Source: Mycolicibacterium mageritense (GTDB lineage Bacteria > Actinomycetota > Actinomycetes > Mycobacteriales > Mycobacteriaceae). Taken from it: a DNA stretch of 64,000 nt. Below the pieces are notes generated by a model, which saw nothing but the letters and a program-made list of their open reading frames with translations, was not told the DNA's origin and searched no databases. Below, piece by piece: positions 15,900-23,904 of this stretch (position 1 is the stretch's first letter; each line of letters starts with the position of its first letter). The DNA lies in assembly GCF_010727475.1 (NCBI RefSeq), contig NZ_AP022567.1, positions 434,001 to 498,000 on the forward strand, given 5' to 3'. The position numbers were made by a program, and so were the translations under genes.

Positions 15900-18239
15900 G
15901 TATTCGAAGTAGCGGTGCAGGTCGGCGGTCGCCGATCCGACGCCACTGATGTGGATGTCGACGTCCACCACCGAGCCCTCCTTGGTGGCCTCGCGGACGG
16001 CCAACCGGATCTGCTCGGCACGCGCGGCGCCGGCGCGCCCCCAGGAGTCCTCGTCCCCGTAGACCAGCAGCCGCGTGGCATGCCCGTCCGGCGAGCACAG
16101 CAGCTGCAACACCCGTTGGAAGCGGGGATCTTTCAACGCGCTGCCCGGTAGATAGAACCCGCCTTCCGCGGTGCCCGCGAAGTCGCTGCCAAGCCCGGTG
16201 AGGTAGTCCGTCATCTGCTGCAACTGCGGCATCAGTCCGTCCATCGTGGCGGTCAGCGTGTCCACGAGCTCCCGAAGGTCCGCGACCGCACCACGCATCG
16301 TGGCCACCGCGTCGGTCGCACCGGCCAACGACCTGCCTGCGTCGGCCGCCCCGGCATCGAACTTTCCGGTCGCGTCGGAGAGTTTCCCGGTGCCGGACAG
16401 CATTCCGTCGATCGGTGCGACGATGCGCTGCACCGGCCCGCAGATCGGGTGCACGGGACAATCGGGCGTGTTCGCGACAAATGCCCGCAGCGGGTCGAGA
16501 TAGCCGGCGAGGGTTTCGGAGTTCTCGCGTACTGCCCGCACACCGGCGCGCAGCTCGGCACCGCCCGAGCTGATCTGCTCCAAACCGTGTACCCCGCCGG
16601 AAAGCCCGGTCTGCAACTGGCCGACGGCGCCGGACAACCGGACCAGCGTCGTGCGTATCGTGCCGATCGAATCGATTTGCGGCTCAAGCGTGCTCGTCTG
16701 CGATGCGAGTTGGCTTCCGATCCGGCCGGCCTGATCCGTCAGTGTCGACTCGGGCTGCACACCGCCGGCGGGTCGGCTCGCGGATTGCACCGCGCGCACC
16801 CCGGGTATCTCCATGATGCGCCGGCTGATTCTCTCGATCCCGATCAGCCCTTGCGGAGTGCGGAGGTCGTGGTCGGCCTCGACGAGCACGATCTCGGGCA
16901 ACAACCGCTCCGCGGGGAAGTGTCGTTGCGCAGCCTGATAGCCCTGGTTGGATTCCGTGGACGACGGCTGCACCGCCACCTCGCTGTAACCGATCGACAG
17001 CCAGAACAACGGCACCGCACAGACCGCCAGGAGCGCTCCCGCGGTCACCAGGACAGGGCCCGGCCAGCGCGCCACCACGATGCCGACCCGGCGCCAGCGC
17101 CGGGCGATCCGTGACGGTTTGGGTTCGATGAGCCGCAGCCGGCCGGCCACGGCACACAACGCGGGCAGCAACGTCAGCGATGCGGCCATGGCGACCACGA
17201 TGCCGATGGCGCAAGGAATTCCGGCGCTGCGCAGCATGCCGACCTTCGCGAACGACAGGCAGCACAGCGCGGCCGCGATCGTGGTGGCGGACGCGGCGAT
17301 GACTGGCGCGACACTTCGATACGCGCCGATCAGGGCGTCGCGGTGATCGATGCCCGCGCGCCGGTTCTCGTGATAGCGGCCCAGCAGGAAGATGCCGTAA
17401 TCGGTTCCAGCACCGAGGATCATCGCCGAGATGAGCGCTGTCGAGAACACGGACACCTCGATCACGCCGTGTGCACCGAGCGCGGCGACGATGGGCCGCG
17501 CAACCCCGAGCGATAGGCCGACGGTGATCAGCGGGATGGCCGCGGCCACCACCGAGCGGTACACAATGAAGAGCAGGGCCGCGATCAACACCACGGTCAC
17601 GGCCGTGATCACCAGCATCTGCCGGTCGAACGAGGCGAACTCGTCGTAGATCGTGGCGCCCGGTCCGGTCACGTAAGCCGCCACACCCGGCGGCGGTGAC
17701 AGTGCGGTGACCAAGTCGCGCACCGCCTGCACCGAGCGGGCCGCCTCGGCACTGCCCAGGTCACCGGACAAGCGCAACAACACGTAGGTGGCTCGTTGAT
17801 CGCGACTCTCGGCGATCGGCGCGGTCAGCGGATCCGACCACAGGTCCATCAGCGATTCGACATGCGTCGTGTCGGCGCGCAGCGCCGCCACCAGGGCGTC
17901 GTAATAGGCGCGCGCAGACCCGTCCAGAACGCCCTCCAACACCACATACGTGACGTTGTTGCTGTCGGAATCGCCGAACACCTCACCCATCCGCGCAGCC
18001 GCCACACTCGCGTCGGCGTCGGGCGGGAAGAACGCGCGGGACTGCTCGTGGATCACCTGCTCGAGCTGAGGTACTGCCAGGTTGCCCGCGCCGGCCAGCA
18101 GGGCCCACAGCCCGATCACCACGATCGCGAACCGCTCGACGAAGCGCACCACACTGCGATCTTTCGGCCGACGACCAATGGTGCGCGACCACCGGGCGGC
18201 TAGGGGCGCTGTCCACCGTTCGATTGACAGCACGATCAT
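15900..18239 (-). pseudogene. N-terminal four-fifths of the split MmpL transporter
   Basis: About 780 codons of an MmpL/RND exporter. The start MIVLSIERW (ATG 18239) is chosen because upstream residues look non-coding and overlap the divergent gene's leader. First TM near RFAIVVIGLWALLAGAGNL, a periplasmic domain, a TM2-TM6 block with the RND motif GAGTDYGIFLLGRYHENR, a cytoplasmic loop, TM7 near LVTAGALLAVCAVPLFWLS, and a second periplasmic domain with a long helical region (about 550-740) as in MmpL4/5/10-type proteins. It then reads into the element and ends at a stop at 15855 with a foreign 14-residue tail (VICRSVAMYLTVFH). The C-terminal membrane half is at 54-636. It is likely inactive as a transporter because TM8-12 are missing. 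Confidence 0.9.
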
Positions 18240-18313
18240 CCGCGTAGTGGTCGCCGCGGTCCGGCCACCCGGCGCACGATGAGTGTCATGATCGACCTGA
18301 AGGAGTCCGCCGC

Positions 18314-19813
18314 ATGACCACGGCACTACGACGTACGTCGACGAACCCTTATCTTGAAGGTAACTACGCACCCGTGCACCGCGAGACGACCGCGGTCGAC
18401 CTCGAAATCACCGGCACCGTGCCCGGCTATCTCGACGGCCGCTATCTGCGCAATGGTCCCAACCCGCTCGACGACCCCGATCCCGACCGCTATCACCTGT
18501 TCCTGGGCGCCGGCATGGTGCACGGCCTGCGCCTGCGTGACGGTCGTGCCCAGTGGTATCGCAACCGTTGGGTGCGCTCCGCCGACGTCGCCCGTCACCT
18601 CGGCGAGCATTGGGCGGGCGGGCCGCACGACGGCGGATTCGATTTCGCGGCCAACACCAACGTCATCGGGCACGCCGGCCGGACGTTGGCGCTCGCGGAA
18701 GCGGGTGTGCGGCCGTACGAACTCACCGACGAGCTGGAAACCGTTGGGCCGTCCGACTTCTGCGGAACGTTGTTCGCGGGCTACACCGCACATCCCAAAC
18801 GCGATCCCGACACCGGTGAGCTGCACGCGGTGTCCTACAACCCGTTACGCGGCGCCCTGGTGCGGTACACGGTCACCGACACCGCCGGACGCGTGCGGCA
18901 CCGCATCGACATCCCGTTGCGCGAACTGGGGGCACCGCCCGCTTGCGGGGGAACCATGATGCACGACTTCTCGCTGACCGAACGCTATGTCGTCATCTAC
19001 GACCTGCCCGTGGTGCTCGACCTGTCGGGCGCCCTCCGCAACAGGCCCGCGAAGGCCGCGGCTCGGTGGCTGTCCGGATTCGCCGCGCGTCACGCCGCGC
19101 CCGACTTCGTGTTGCGCACGGCCATGCGAGGATCCGAGCGCAGCGGGCCACCTGCGGTCGGTGCGTACCCGTACCGGTGGGAACCCGAGAAACGGGCGCG
19201 GTTGGGCGTGCTACCCCGGGAAGGCACCGCCGCGGACATCCGGTGGTTCGAGGTGCAGCCGTGCTACGTGTTCCACCCGCTCAACGCCTACGACGAAGCC
19301 GGACGCATCGTGCTCGACGTGGTCCGGCACGACTCGGTGTTCGCCGACGACCCGAACGCCACCGGGATCCAGACGCTCGACCGCTGGACCGTCGACCTTG
19401 CCTCTGGAACGGTCCGTGAAGAGCGTCTCGACGATACGCCCCAGGAGTTCCCGCGCGTCGACGAACGCCTGGTCGGCAAGCGACACCGGTACGGGTACGC
19501 GGTCGGATACGCGCCGGACACCCCGGGGATCACCGCGCCGAACGCCCTGCTCCGTCATGACCTGTCCACGGGCACAACGGAATCGGTGTCCTTCGGCGCG
19601 GGCCGGGAACCGGGCGAGTTCGTCTTCGTACCGTCGGATGGGCAGGCCGCCGAGGACGACGGGGTGCTGATGGGCTTCGTCTACGACCGCGGTTCGAACC
19701 GCAGCGACCTGGTGCTGCTCGACGCCGAGACCCTGAACACCGTCGGCACGGTGCACCTGCCCGCACGCGTGCCGCACGGCTTCCACGGCAACTGGGTGGA
19801 CAGTGAGCGTTAG
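18314..19813 (+). CDS. Carotenoid cleavage oxygenase family protein
   Basis: 499-aa non-haem iron dioxygenase of the RPE65/lignostilbene family, which cleaves double bonds of carotenoids, apocarotenals or stilbenes with O2. The typical N-terminus GTVPGYLDGRYLRNGPNP, the LFLGAGMVHGLRLRDGRAQW block and THPKRDP-like His strands of the seven-bladed propeller are present. Candidate iron ligands are His in YTAHPKRD, MMHDFSLTERY, YVFHPLNAYDE and the C-terminal RVPHGFHGNWV. GAAGGAGT lies 8 nt before ATG 18314. It is divergent from mmpL with 74 bp between starts. It is followed 9 bp later by a histidine kinase gene in the same direction. Mycobacteria have characterised members (Rv0654), but the substrate here is unknown. 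Confidence 0.88.
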   Translation: MTTALRRTSTNPYLEGNYAPVHRETTAVDLEITGTVPGYLDGRYLRNGPNPLDDPDPDRYHLFLGAGMVHGLRLRDGRAQWYRNRWVRSADVARHLGEHWAGGPHDGGFDFAANTNVIGHAGRTLALAEAGVRPYELTDELETVGPSDFCGTLFAGYTAHPKRDPDTGELHAVSYNPLRGALVRYTVTDTAGRVRHRIDIPLRELGAPPACGGTMMHDFSLTERYVVIYDLPVVLDLSGALRNRPAKAAARWLSGFAARHAAPDFVLRTAMRGSERSGPPAVGAYPYRWEPEKRARLGVLPREGTAADIRWFEVQPCYVFHPLNAYDEAGRIVLDVVRHDSVFADDPNATGIQTLDRWTVDLASGTVREERLDDTPQEFPRVDERLVGKRHRYGYAVGYAPDTPGITAPNALLRHDLSTGTTESVSFGAGREPGEFVFVPSDGQAAEDDGVLMGFVYDRGSNRSDLVLLDAETLNTVGTVHLPARVPHGFHGNWVDSER

Positions 19814-19822
19814 CATCGGGCC

Positions 19823-20998
19823 ATGACCGATGTGCCCGCCGCCGCCACGGGAAGCGAGTGGCACTGGCTGTGGGAGACCTACGTCGTGGGTCTGCTGGTC
19901 GCGGCGATGATTGCGGTGGCCTTGCTGGAGCCTCGGTTCGGCGGGCAGGTGCTCGGTGCGGTTGCCGCGTTGGCCGCGATCGTCGTGTGCGTCGGCGTAT
20001 TCGGCCGGCGGCTGATCCTGGCCGAGGAGAAGAACTGGCATTCCGCGGTTTTCGTCGGCGCCGTGGTGGCGCTGTGGGTCGGCGCGCTCATCGCGTCGCC
20101 CGTGGCGGTGGCTGCGGTGCCTGCGCTGTACCCGCTGTTCTTCGCGAGCCTGCCGCTGCCCTGCGCGCTCGTGGTGACCACCGTGGTGAACCTGGTGCCG
20201 TTGGCGCTCACGCTCATCGACGACATCCACTCCCCCGACATTCCGATGGCGATCGCGATAACCCTGATCGGGGTGGTGGCCGCACCGGTGATCGGCACGG
20301 TGATCGTGACATCTCACGCGCAACGCAGAACTCTGGCCGGTGTCGTCGCCGAGCTCGCCGCCAGCCGCGCCGAGAGTGCGCAGCTGTCCCGTAAGGCCGG
20401 CGCGGCCGCCGAACGTGAACGGTTGTCCCGCGAAATCCACGACACCCTGGCGCAGGGCTTCACGAGCATCGTCGCGCTGGCCCAGGCGGTCGAGGCCGAG
20501 CTGGACACCGACCGGGCCGCGGCAACCGCCCACGTCAAGCTCATCCAGACCACGGCGCGGGAGAACCTCGCCGACGCACGGGAGATGGTCGCCGGCCTGA
20601 ATCCCGCAGCGCTCAAGGAGGATTCGTTGCCTGCCGCGATCGCGCGGCAATGTCGGCGGTTCACCGCCGAGACCGGAACACCGGTGATCACCGACATCGA
20701 CGAGGCGCTGCCGTCGTTGGGTATGGCCGGTGACGTCGTGCTGCTGCGGGCAGCGCAGGAGGCCCTGGCCAACATTCGCAAGCACGCCGCCGCCACCGCG
20801 GTCGAGGTGGCGCTGCGTGCCGATTCCGATGGGGTCCGGTTGTCCTTGTCCGACAACGGGATCGGCTTGGCAGACGATCACAGCGACGGTTTCGGGCTGC
20901 GCGGGATCCGCACGCGGGTGAGTCAGGTCGGCGGAACGGTTGCGGTGTCATCCGCTGGAACGTCCGGCGTACGGATCGATATCGAGGTGCCGACGTGA
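19823..20998 (+). CDS. NarL-family sensor histidine kinase
   Basis: 391 aa. The N-terminal 165 residues form about five membrane segments with almost no extracytoplasmic loops, so the signal is probably sensed in the membrane. A short coiled linker leads to HisKA_3 with the phospho-acceptor in ERERLSREIHDTLAQGF (His near 205). The HATPase domain has an N-box in AAQEALANIRKHAAATAV and a G-box in LSDNGIGLADDHSDGFGLRG. It overlaps the response regulator gene by 4 bp (GTGA). It sits 9 bp after the carotenoid oxygenase gene and may respond to a related envelope or lipid signal, but that is only position. Confidence 0.9.
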   Translation: MTDVPAAATGSEWHWLWETYVVGLLVAAMIAVALLEPRFGGQVLGAVAALAAIVVCVGVFGRRLILAEEKNWHSAVFVGAVVALWVGALIASPVAVAAVPALYPLFFASLPLPCALVVTTVVNLVPLALTLIDDIHSPDIPMAIAITLIGVVAAPVIGTVIVTSHAQRRTLAGVVAELAASRAESAQLSRKAGAAAERERLSREIHDTLAQGFTSIVALAQAVEAELDTDRAAATAHVKLIQTTARENLADAREMVAGLNPAALKEDSLPAAIARQCRRFTAETGTPVITDIDEALPSLGMAGDVVLLRAAQEALANIRKHAAATAVEVALRADSDGVRLSLSDNGIGLADDHSDGFGLRGIRTRVSQVGGTVAVSSAGTSGVRIDIEVPT

Positions 20999-21618
20999 CG
21001 ACCACCGTGCTGCTGGCCGACGATCATCCCGTGGTCCGCGAGGGCCTGCGCGGCATGATCGATGCCGAACCCGACCTCACCGTCGTGGGTGAGGCGGCGT
21101 CGGGCGCCGAAGCCGTCGCGATGGCGAAAGCTCTTGAGCCGGACGTCATCCTGATGGACTTGCGGATGCCTGACGTCGACGGCGTGACCGCCACCGAACG
21201 CATCCGCAGTGCGCAGCCCGCCGCGCGCGTCGTGGTCGTCACCACCTACGAATCCGACGCGGACATCCTGCGTGCGGTCGAGGCCGGCGCGGCCGGATAC
21301 TTGCTGAAAGACGCGTCCCGGGCCGAGCTCGCGGCAGCGGTGCGCGACGCCGCGGCGGGCAAGACGGTGCTGGCGCCGTCGGTGGCCGGGCGGCTGTTCG
21401 GGCTGATGCGCGAACCCGCCCAGGCGCCGCTGTCGGCGCGGGAGGTCGACGTGCTCGCGCTCGTGGCGAAAGGCCGGACCAACGCCGAGATCGGCCGTGA
21501 CCTGCACATCAGCGAGGCGACCGTGAAAACCCACCTGCTGCGGGCGTTCAACAAGCTCGGCGTCTCGGACCGGACCGCGGCCGTCACGACCGCGATGTCG
21601 CTGGGCTTGCTGCCGTAG
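20995..21618 (+). CDS. LuxR/NarL-type response regulator
   Basis: 207 aa with an N-terminal receiver domain (VLLADDHPVVREGL with the acidic pair, phospho-Asp in VILMDLRMPDVDG near residue 54, Thr in VVVTTYESD, Lys in GYLLKDASRAEL) and a C-terminal LuxR helix-turn-helix (LSAREVDVLALVAKG, NAEIGRDLHISEATVKTHL). It is translationally coupled to the kinase at 19823. Target genes are unknown; the adjacent carotenoid oxygenase operon or the divergent mmpL are the nearest candidates. Confidence 0.92.
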   Translation: MTTTVLLADDHPVVREGLRGMIDAEPDLTVVGEAASGAEAVAMAKALEPDVILMDLRMPDVDGVTATERIRSAQPAARVVVVTTYESDADILRAVEAGAAGYLLKDASRAELAAAVRDAAAGKTVLAPSVAGRLFGLMREPAQAPLSAREVDVLALVAKGRTNAEIGRDLHISEATVKTHLLRAFNKLGVSDRTAAVTTAMSLGLLP

Positions 21619-21636
21619 TGCTGCGGCGAACGGGCC

Positions 21637-22728
21637 TCAGGACAGGCGCGCGACGGCGGCGGCGATCCGTTCGTCGGTCGCGGTGAGCGCGACTCGCACG
21701 TATTGGTCACCGGCAGGACCATAGAACTCGCCCGGCGCGGCGAGGATTCCCCGCTCGGCGAGCCAGCGGACGGTGTCGCGGCACGCCTCGCGACGCGTCG
21801 CCCACAGGTACAAACCGGCCTCGGAGTGTTCGACGGTGAATCCCGCGGCGCGCATCGCGGGCAGCAGCACCGCGCGGCGCTGCCGGTACCGCTCACGTTG
21901 CACCGCTTCGTGTTCGTCGTCGTCGAGCGCGGCGACCATCGCGGCCTGCACCGGCGTCGGCACCATCATGCCCGCGTGCTTGCGCACCGCCAGCAGCTCG
22001 GCCACCACGGCCGGATCGCCCGCGACGAACCCCGCGCGGTATCCGGCCAGCGACGATGTCTTGGACAGCGAGTGCACCGCCAACAGGCCCGTGTGGTCAC
22101 CGCCGCAGACCGACCGATGCAGGACGCTGACCGGCTGGGCATCCCAGCTCAGGCCCAGATAGCACTCGTCGGACGCGATCAGCACGCCCCGCTCCCGGGC
22201 CCAGGCCACCACGGCACGCAACTGATCGACATCGAGCACCCGCCCGGTGGGATTGCTCGGCGAGTTCAGGTAGATCAGGGCGGGGTTGCCGAACTGCGAG
22301 ACGTCGTCGGCACGGACGACATCGGCACCGGCCAGCCGCGCCCCGACTTCGTAGGTCGGATAAGCCAACTCGGGCACCACGACGGTGTCACCGGCTCCCA
22401 GGCCCAGCAGCGAGGGCAGCCACGCGATCAGCTCCTTGGTGCCGATCGCGGGCAGCACCGCGTCGGGCGCGAGATCGGTGATGCCGTAGCGGCGTTCCAG
22501 CGCGCTGCGCGCCGAGGCCCGCAGCGCCGGCGTGCCCGCGGTCGTCGGGTATCCGGGCGACGCACTGGCCGCAGCCAGGGCATCCCGGATCACGGGCGCC
22601 ACCGGATCCACCGGAGTGCCTACCGAAAGGTCGACGATGCCGTCAGGGTGCGCACGGGCCAGCGCCGTGACATCGGCGAGAGTGTCCCAGGGAAACTCCG
22701 GCAGCGACGCCGACCGGCGCTGTCGCAC
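21637..22728 (-). CDS. dapC: PLP aminotransferase, succinyldiaminopimelate transaminase type
   Basis: Class I/II fold-type I aminotransferase, Rv1178-like. The PLP lysine is in VHSLSKTSSLAGYRAGF (near 230), with the family's YPTYEVGA and LNSPSNPTGR (Asn-Pro-Thr) motifs and the Arg in YVRVALTATDERI that binds the substrate carboxylate. The protein would convert N-succinyl-2-amino-6-ketopimelate to LL-succinyl-DAP in lysine/peptidoglycan synthesis; this assignment follows automated annotation of the family and is not proven by motifs. GTG 22728 gives 363 aa, close to the M. tuberculosis protein; TTG 22746 and GTG 22731 are alternatives. It follows the ferredoxin gene by 26 bp, the conserved fdxC-dapC order. 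Confidence 0.85.
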   Translation of the reverse strand: MRQRRSASLPEFPWDTLADVTALARAHPDGIVDLSVGTPVDPVAPVIRDALAAASASPGYPTTAGTPALRASARSALERRYGITDLAPDAVLPAIGTKELIAWLPSLLGLGAGDTVVVPELAYPTYEVGARLAGADVVRADDVSQFGNPALIYLNSPSNPTGRVLDVDQLRAVVAWARERGVLIASDECYLGLSWDAQPVSVLHRSVCGGDHTGLLAVHSLSKTSSLAGYRAGFVAGDPAVVAELLAVRKHAGMMVPTPVQAAMVAALDDDEHEAVQRERYRQRRAVLLPAMRAAGFTVEHSEAGLYLWATRREACRDTVRWLAERGILAAPGEFYGPAGDQYVRVALTATDERIAAAVARLS

Positions 22729-22754
22729 CACGGACTCAGACCCCAAAGACAGGG

Positions 22755-23078
22755 TCAGTCCTCACCCTGCGGCGGCAGATCCTTGATCGCCTGCGGGTCA
22801 TTGTCTGTCTGCCCGACCTTGGACGCACCGCCCGGCGAACCCAGCTCAGTGAAGAAGTCCGCATTGGCCTGCGCGTAGCTGCTCCACTGGTCCGGCACGT
22901 CATCTTCGTAGTAGATGGCCTCCACCGGGCAGACGGGTTCACATGCGCCGCAGTCCACACACTCGTCGGGGTGGATGTACAGCATGCGTCCACCCTCGTA
23001 GATGCAGTCGACGGGGCATTCTTCGATGCATGCCTTGTCTTTGACGTCGACGCAGGGTTCGGCAATGACGTACGTCAC
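22755..23078 (-). CDS. fdxC: 7Fe ferredoxin (3Fe-4S/4Fe-4S)
   Basis: 107-aa soluble ferredoxin. The first cluster region is CVDVKDKACIEECPVDCIYEG and the second is CVDCGACEPVCPVEAIYYE: the second has a complete CxxCxxCxxxCP set, while the first lacks one cysteine of the 4Fe set, as in the 7Fe type. GTG 23078 starts the protein, with GGAGAG about 8 nt upstream; the longer open frame to 23162 has no support. Known roles of mycobacterial 7Fe ferredoxins are electron delivery to cytochrome P450s and other reductases under low oxygen. The nearby nitrate and F420 genes fit a low-oxygen setting. Confidence 0.93.
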   Translation of the reverse strand: MTYVIAEPCVDVKDKACIEECPVDCIYEGGRMLYIHPDECVDCGACEPVCPVEAIYYEDDVPDQWSSYAQANADFFTELGSPGGASKVGQTDNDPQAIKDLPPQGED

Positions 23079-23298
23079 TGATGTCTCTCCTGTCCAGTGG
23101 GCTGCTGGTCGGGTTCGTTGTGTCAGGACTCTGAGCCTGTCGCGACAGTATGCGTTGCCCATACCTGGACGCTCGTCTCAGTGTGCCCTAACTTCACGCG
23201 CTGCCAGGTAAGGGTGGCGCGTGGTTACTGATACTAACCGTTGCACATACAGCTCGCCTAGTCGCCACGCCATATGCACTTTGCTGCACTGCAACTAG

Positions 23299-23328
23299 TT
23301 ACATAGGACCGCAGGTATCGCCTACACT
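23299..23328 (+). promoter_or_regulatory. Probable promoter of the padR-fadH operon, leaderless
   Basis: TACACT (23323-23328) is a good mycobacterial -10 box ending 6 nt before GTG 23335, with a weak -35 TTACAT (23299-23304) 18 bp upstream. The expected transcription start then falls on or beside the GTG, so the padR mRNA should be leaderless; no ribosome-binding sequence is present in the 6 nt. The rest of the 256-bp gap to fdxC holds nothing else recognisable. Confidence 0.55.
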
Positions 23329-23334
23329 GCCGGG

Positions 23335-23904
23335 GTGGCCTTGCAGCACGCCATCCTGGTGTCACTGTGCGAACAGTCCGGTTCGGGATACGAGCTGGCG
23401 CGCCGATTCGACCGGTCGATCGGGTACTTCTGGACCGCAACCCATCAGCAGATCTACAAGACGCTGCGGGCCATGGAGGCCGACGGCTGGGTACACGTCA
23501 CCCCCGTCGTACAGCACAGCCGGCCGGACAAGAAGGTGTACACGGTCTCCGATGCGGGCCGCGGCGAACTGGCCCGCTGGATCTCCGAACCCGTCACCCG
23601 CGCCGGCTCGGCCCGCGGCGGCTCGGTCGCCGACAACCGCACCCGCGACCTCGCCGTCAAGGTCCGCGCCGCGGCCTACGGGGACATCGCAGCGTTACGC
23701 AGCCAGGTCGACGCGTTACGCACCGAACGCGCCGAACTGCTCGACGTCTACCGCGGCTACGAGAAGCGGCAGTTCCCCGATCCGGCCGCACTCACCGGCA
23801 GCGCCCTGCACCAGTACCTGGTCCTGCGCGGCGGCATCCGCGCCGAGGAGAGCGCGATCGAATGGCTGTCCGAAGTCGCGGCAGCCCTGAAGGAGACCCC
23901 GTGA
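23335..23904 (+). CDS. PadR-family transcriptional regulator
   Basis: 189 aa. N-terminal winged helix (HAILVSLCEQSGSGYELARR, then THQQIYKTLRAMEADGWV with the wing KVYTVSDAGRGELARW) followed by a C-terminal helical dimerisation region (Vir_C_2 type). It resembles Rv1176c by position and architecture. PadR proteins are usually repressors relieved by small ligands. The stop overlaps the GTG of fadH (GTGA), so it very probably controls the dienoyl-CoA reductase operon including itself. The likely start is a leaderless GTG (see the promoter entry). Confidence 0.9.
   Translation: MALQHAILVSLCEQSGSGYELARRFDRSIGYFWTATHQQIYKTLRAMEADGWVHVTPVVQHSRPDKKVYTVSDAGRGELARWISEPVTRAGSARGGSVADNRTRDLAVKVRAAAYGDIAALRSQVDALRTERAELLDVYRGYEKRQFPDPAALTGSALHQYLVLRGGIRAEESAIEWLSEVAAALKETP

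Noticed and set aside
18279..18317. 12-codon upstream frame whose TGA overlaps the carotenoid oxygenase ATG
   Set aside because: Contains the ribosome site of the real gene and could couple translation, but its length and composition give no evidence beyond chance.
19211..20881. 556-codon minus-strand frame opposite the carotenoid oxygenase and kinase genes
   Set aside because: Spans two well-supported genes and is His/Gly/Arg-rich.
23367..23900. N-terminal extension of fadH
   Set aside because: Arg/Gly-rich shadow of padR; GTG 23901 has a ribosome site and a GTGA overlap.
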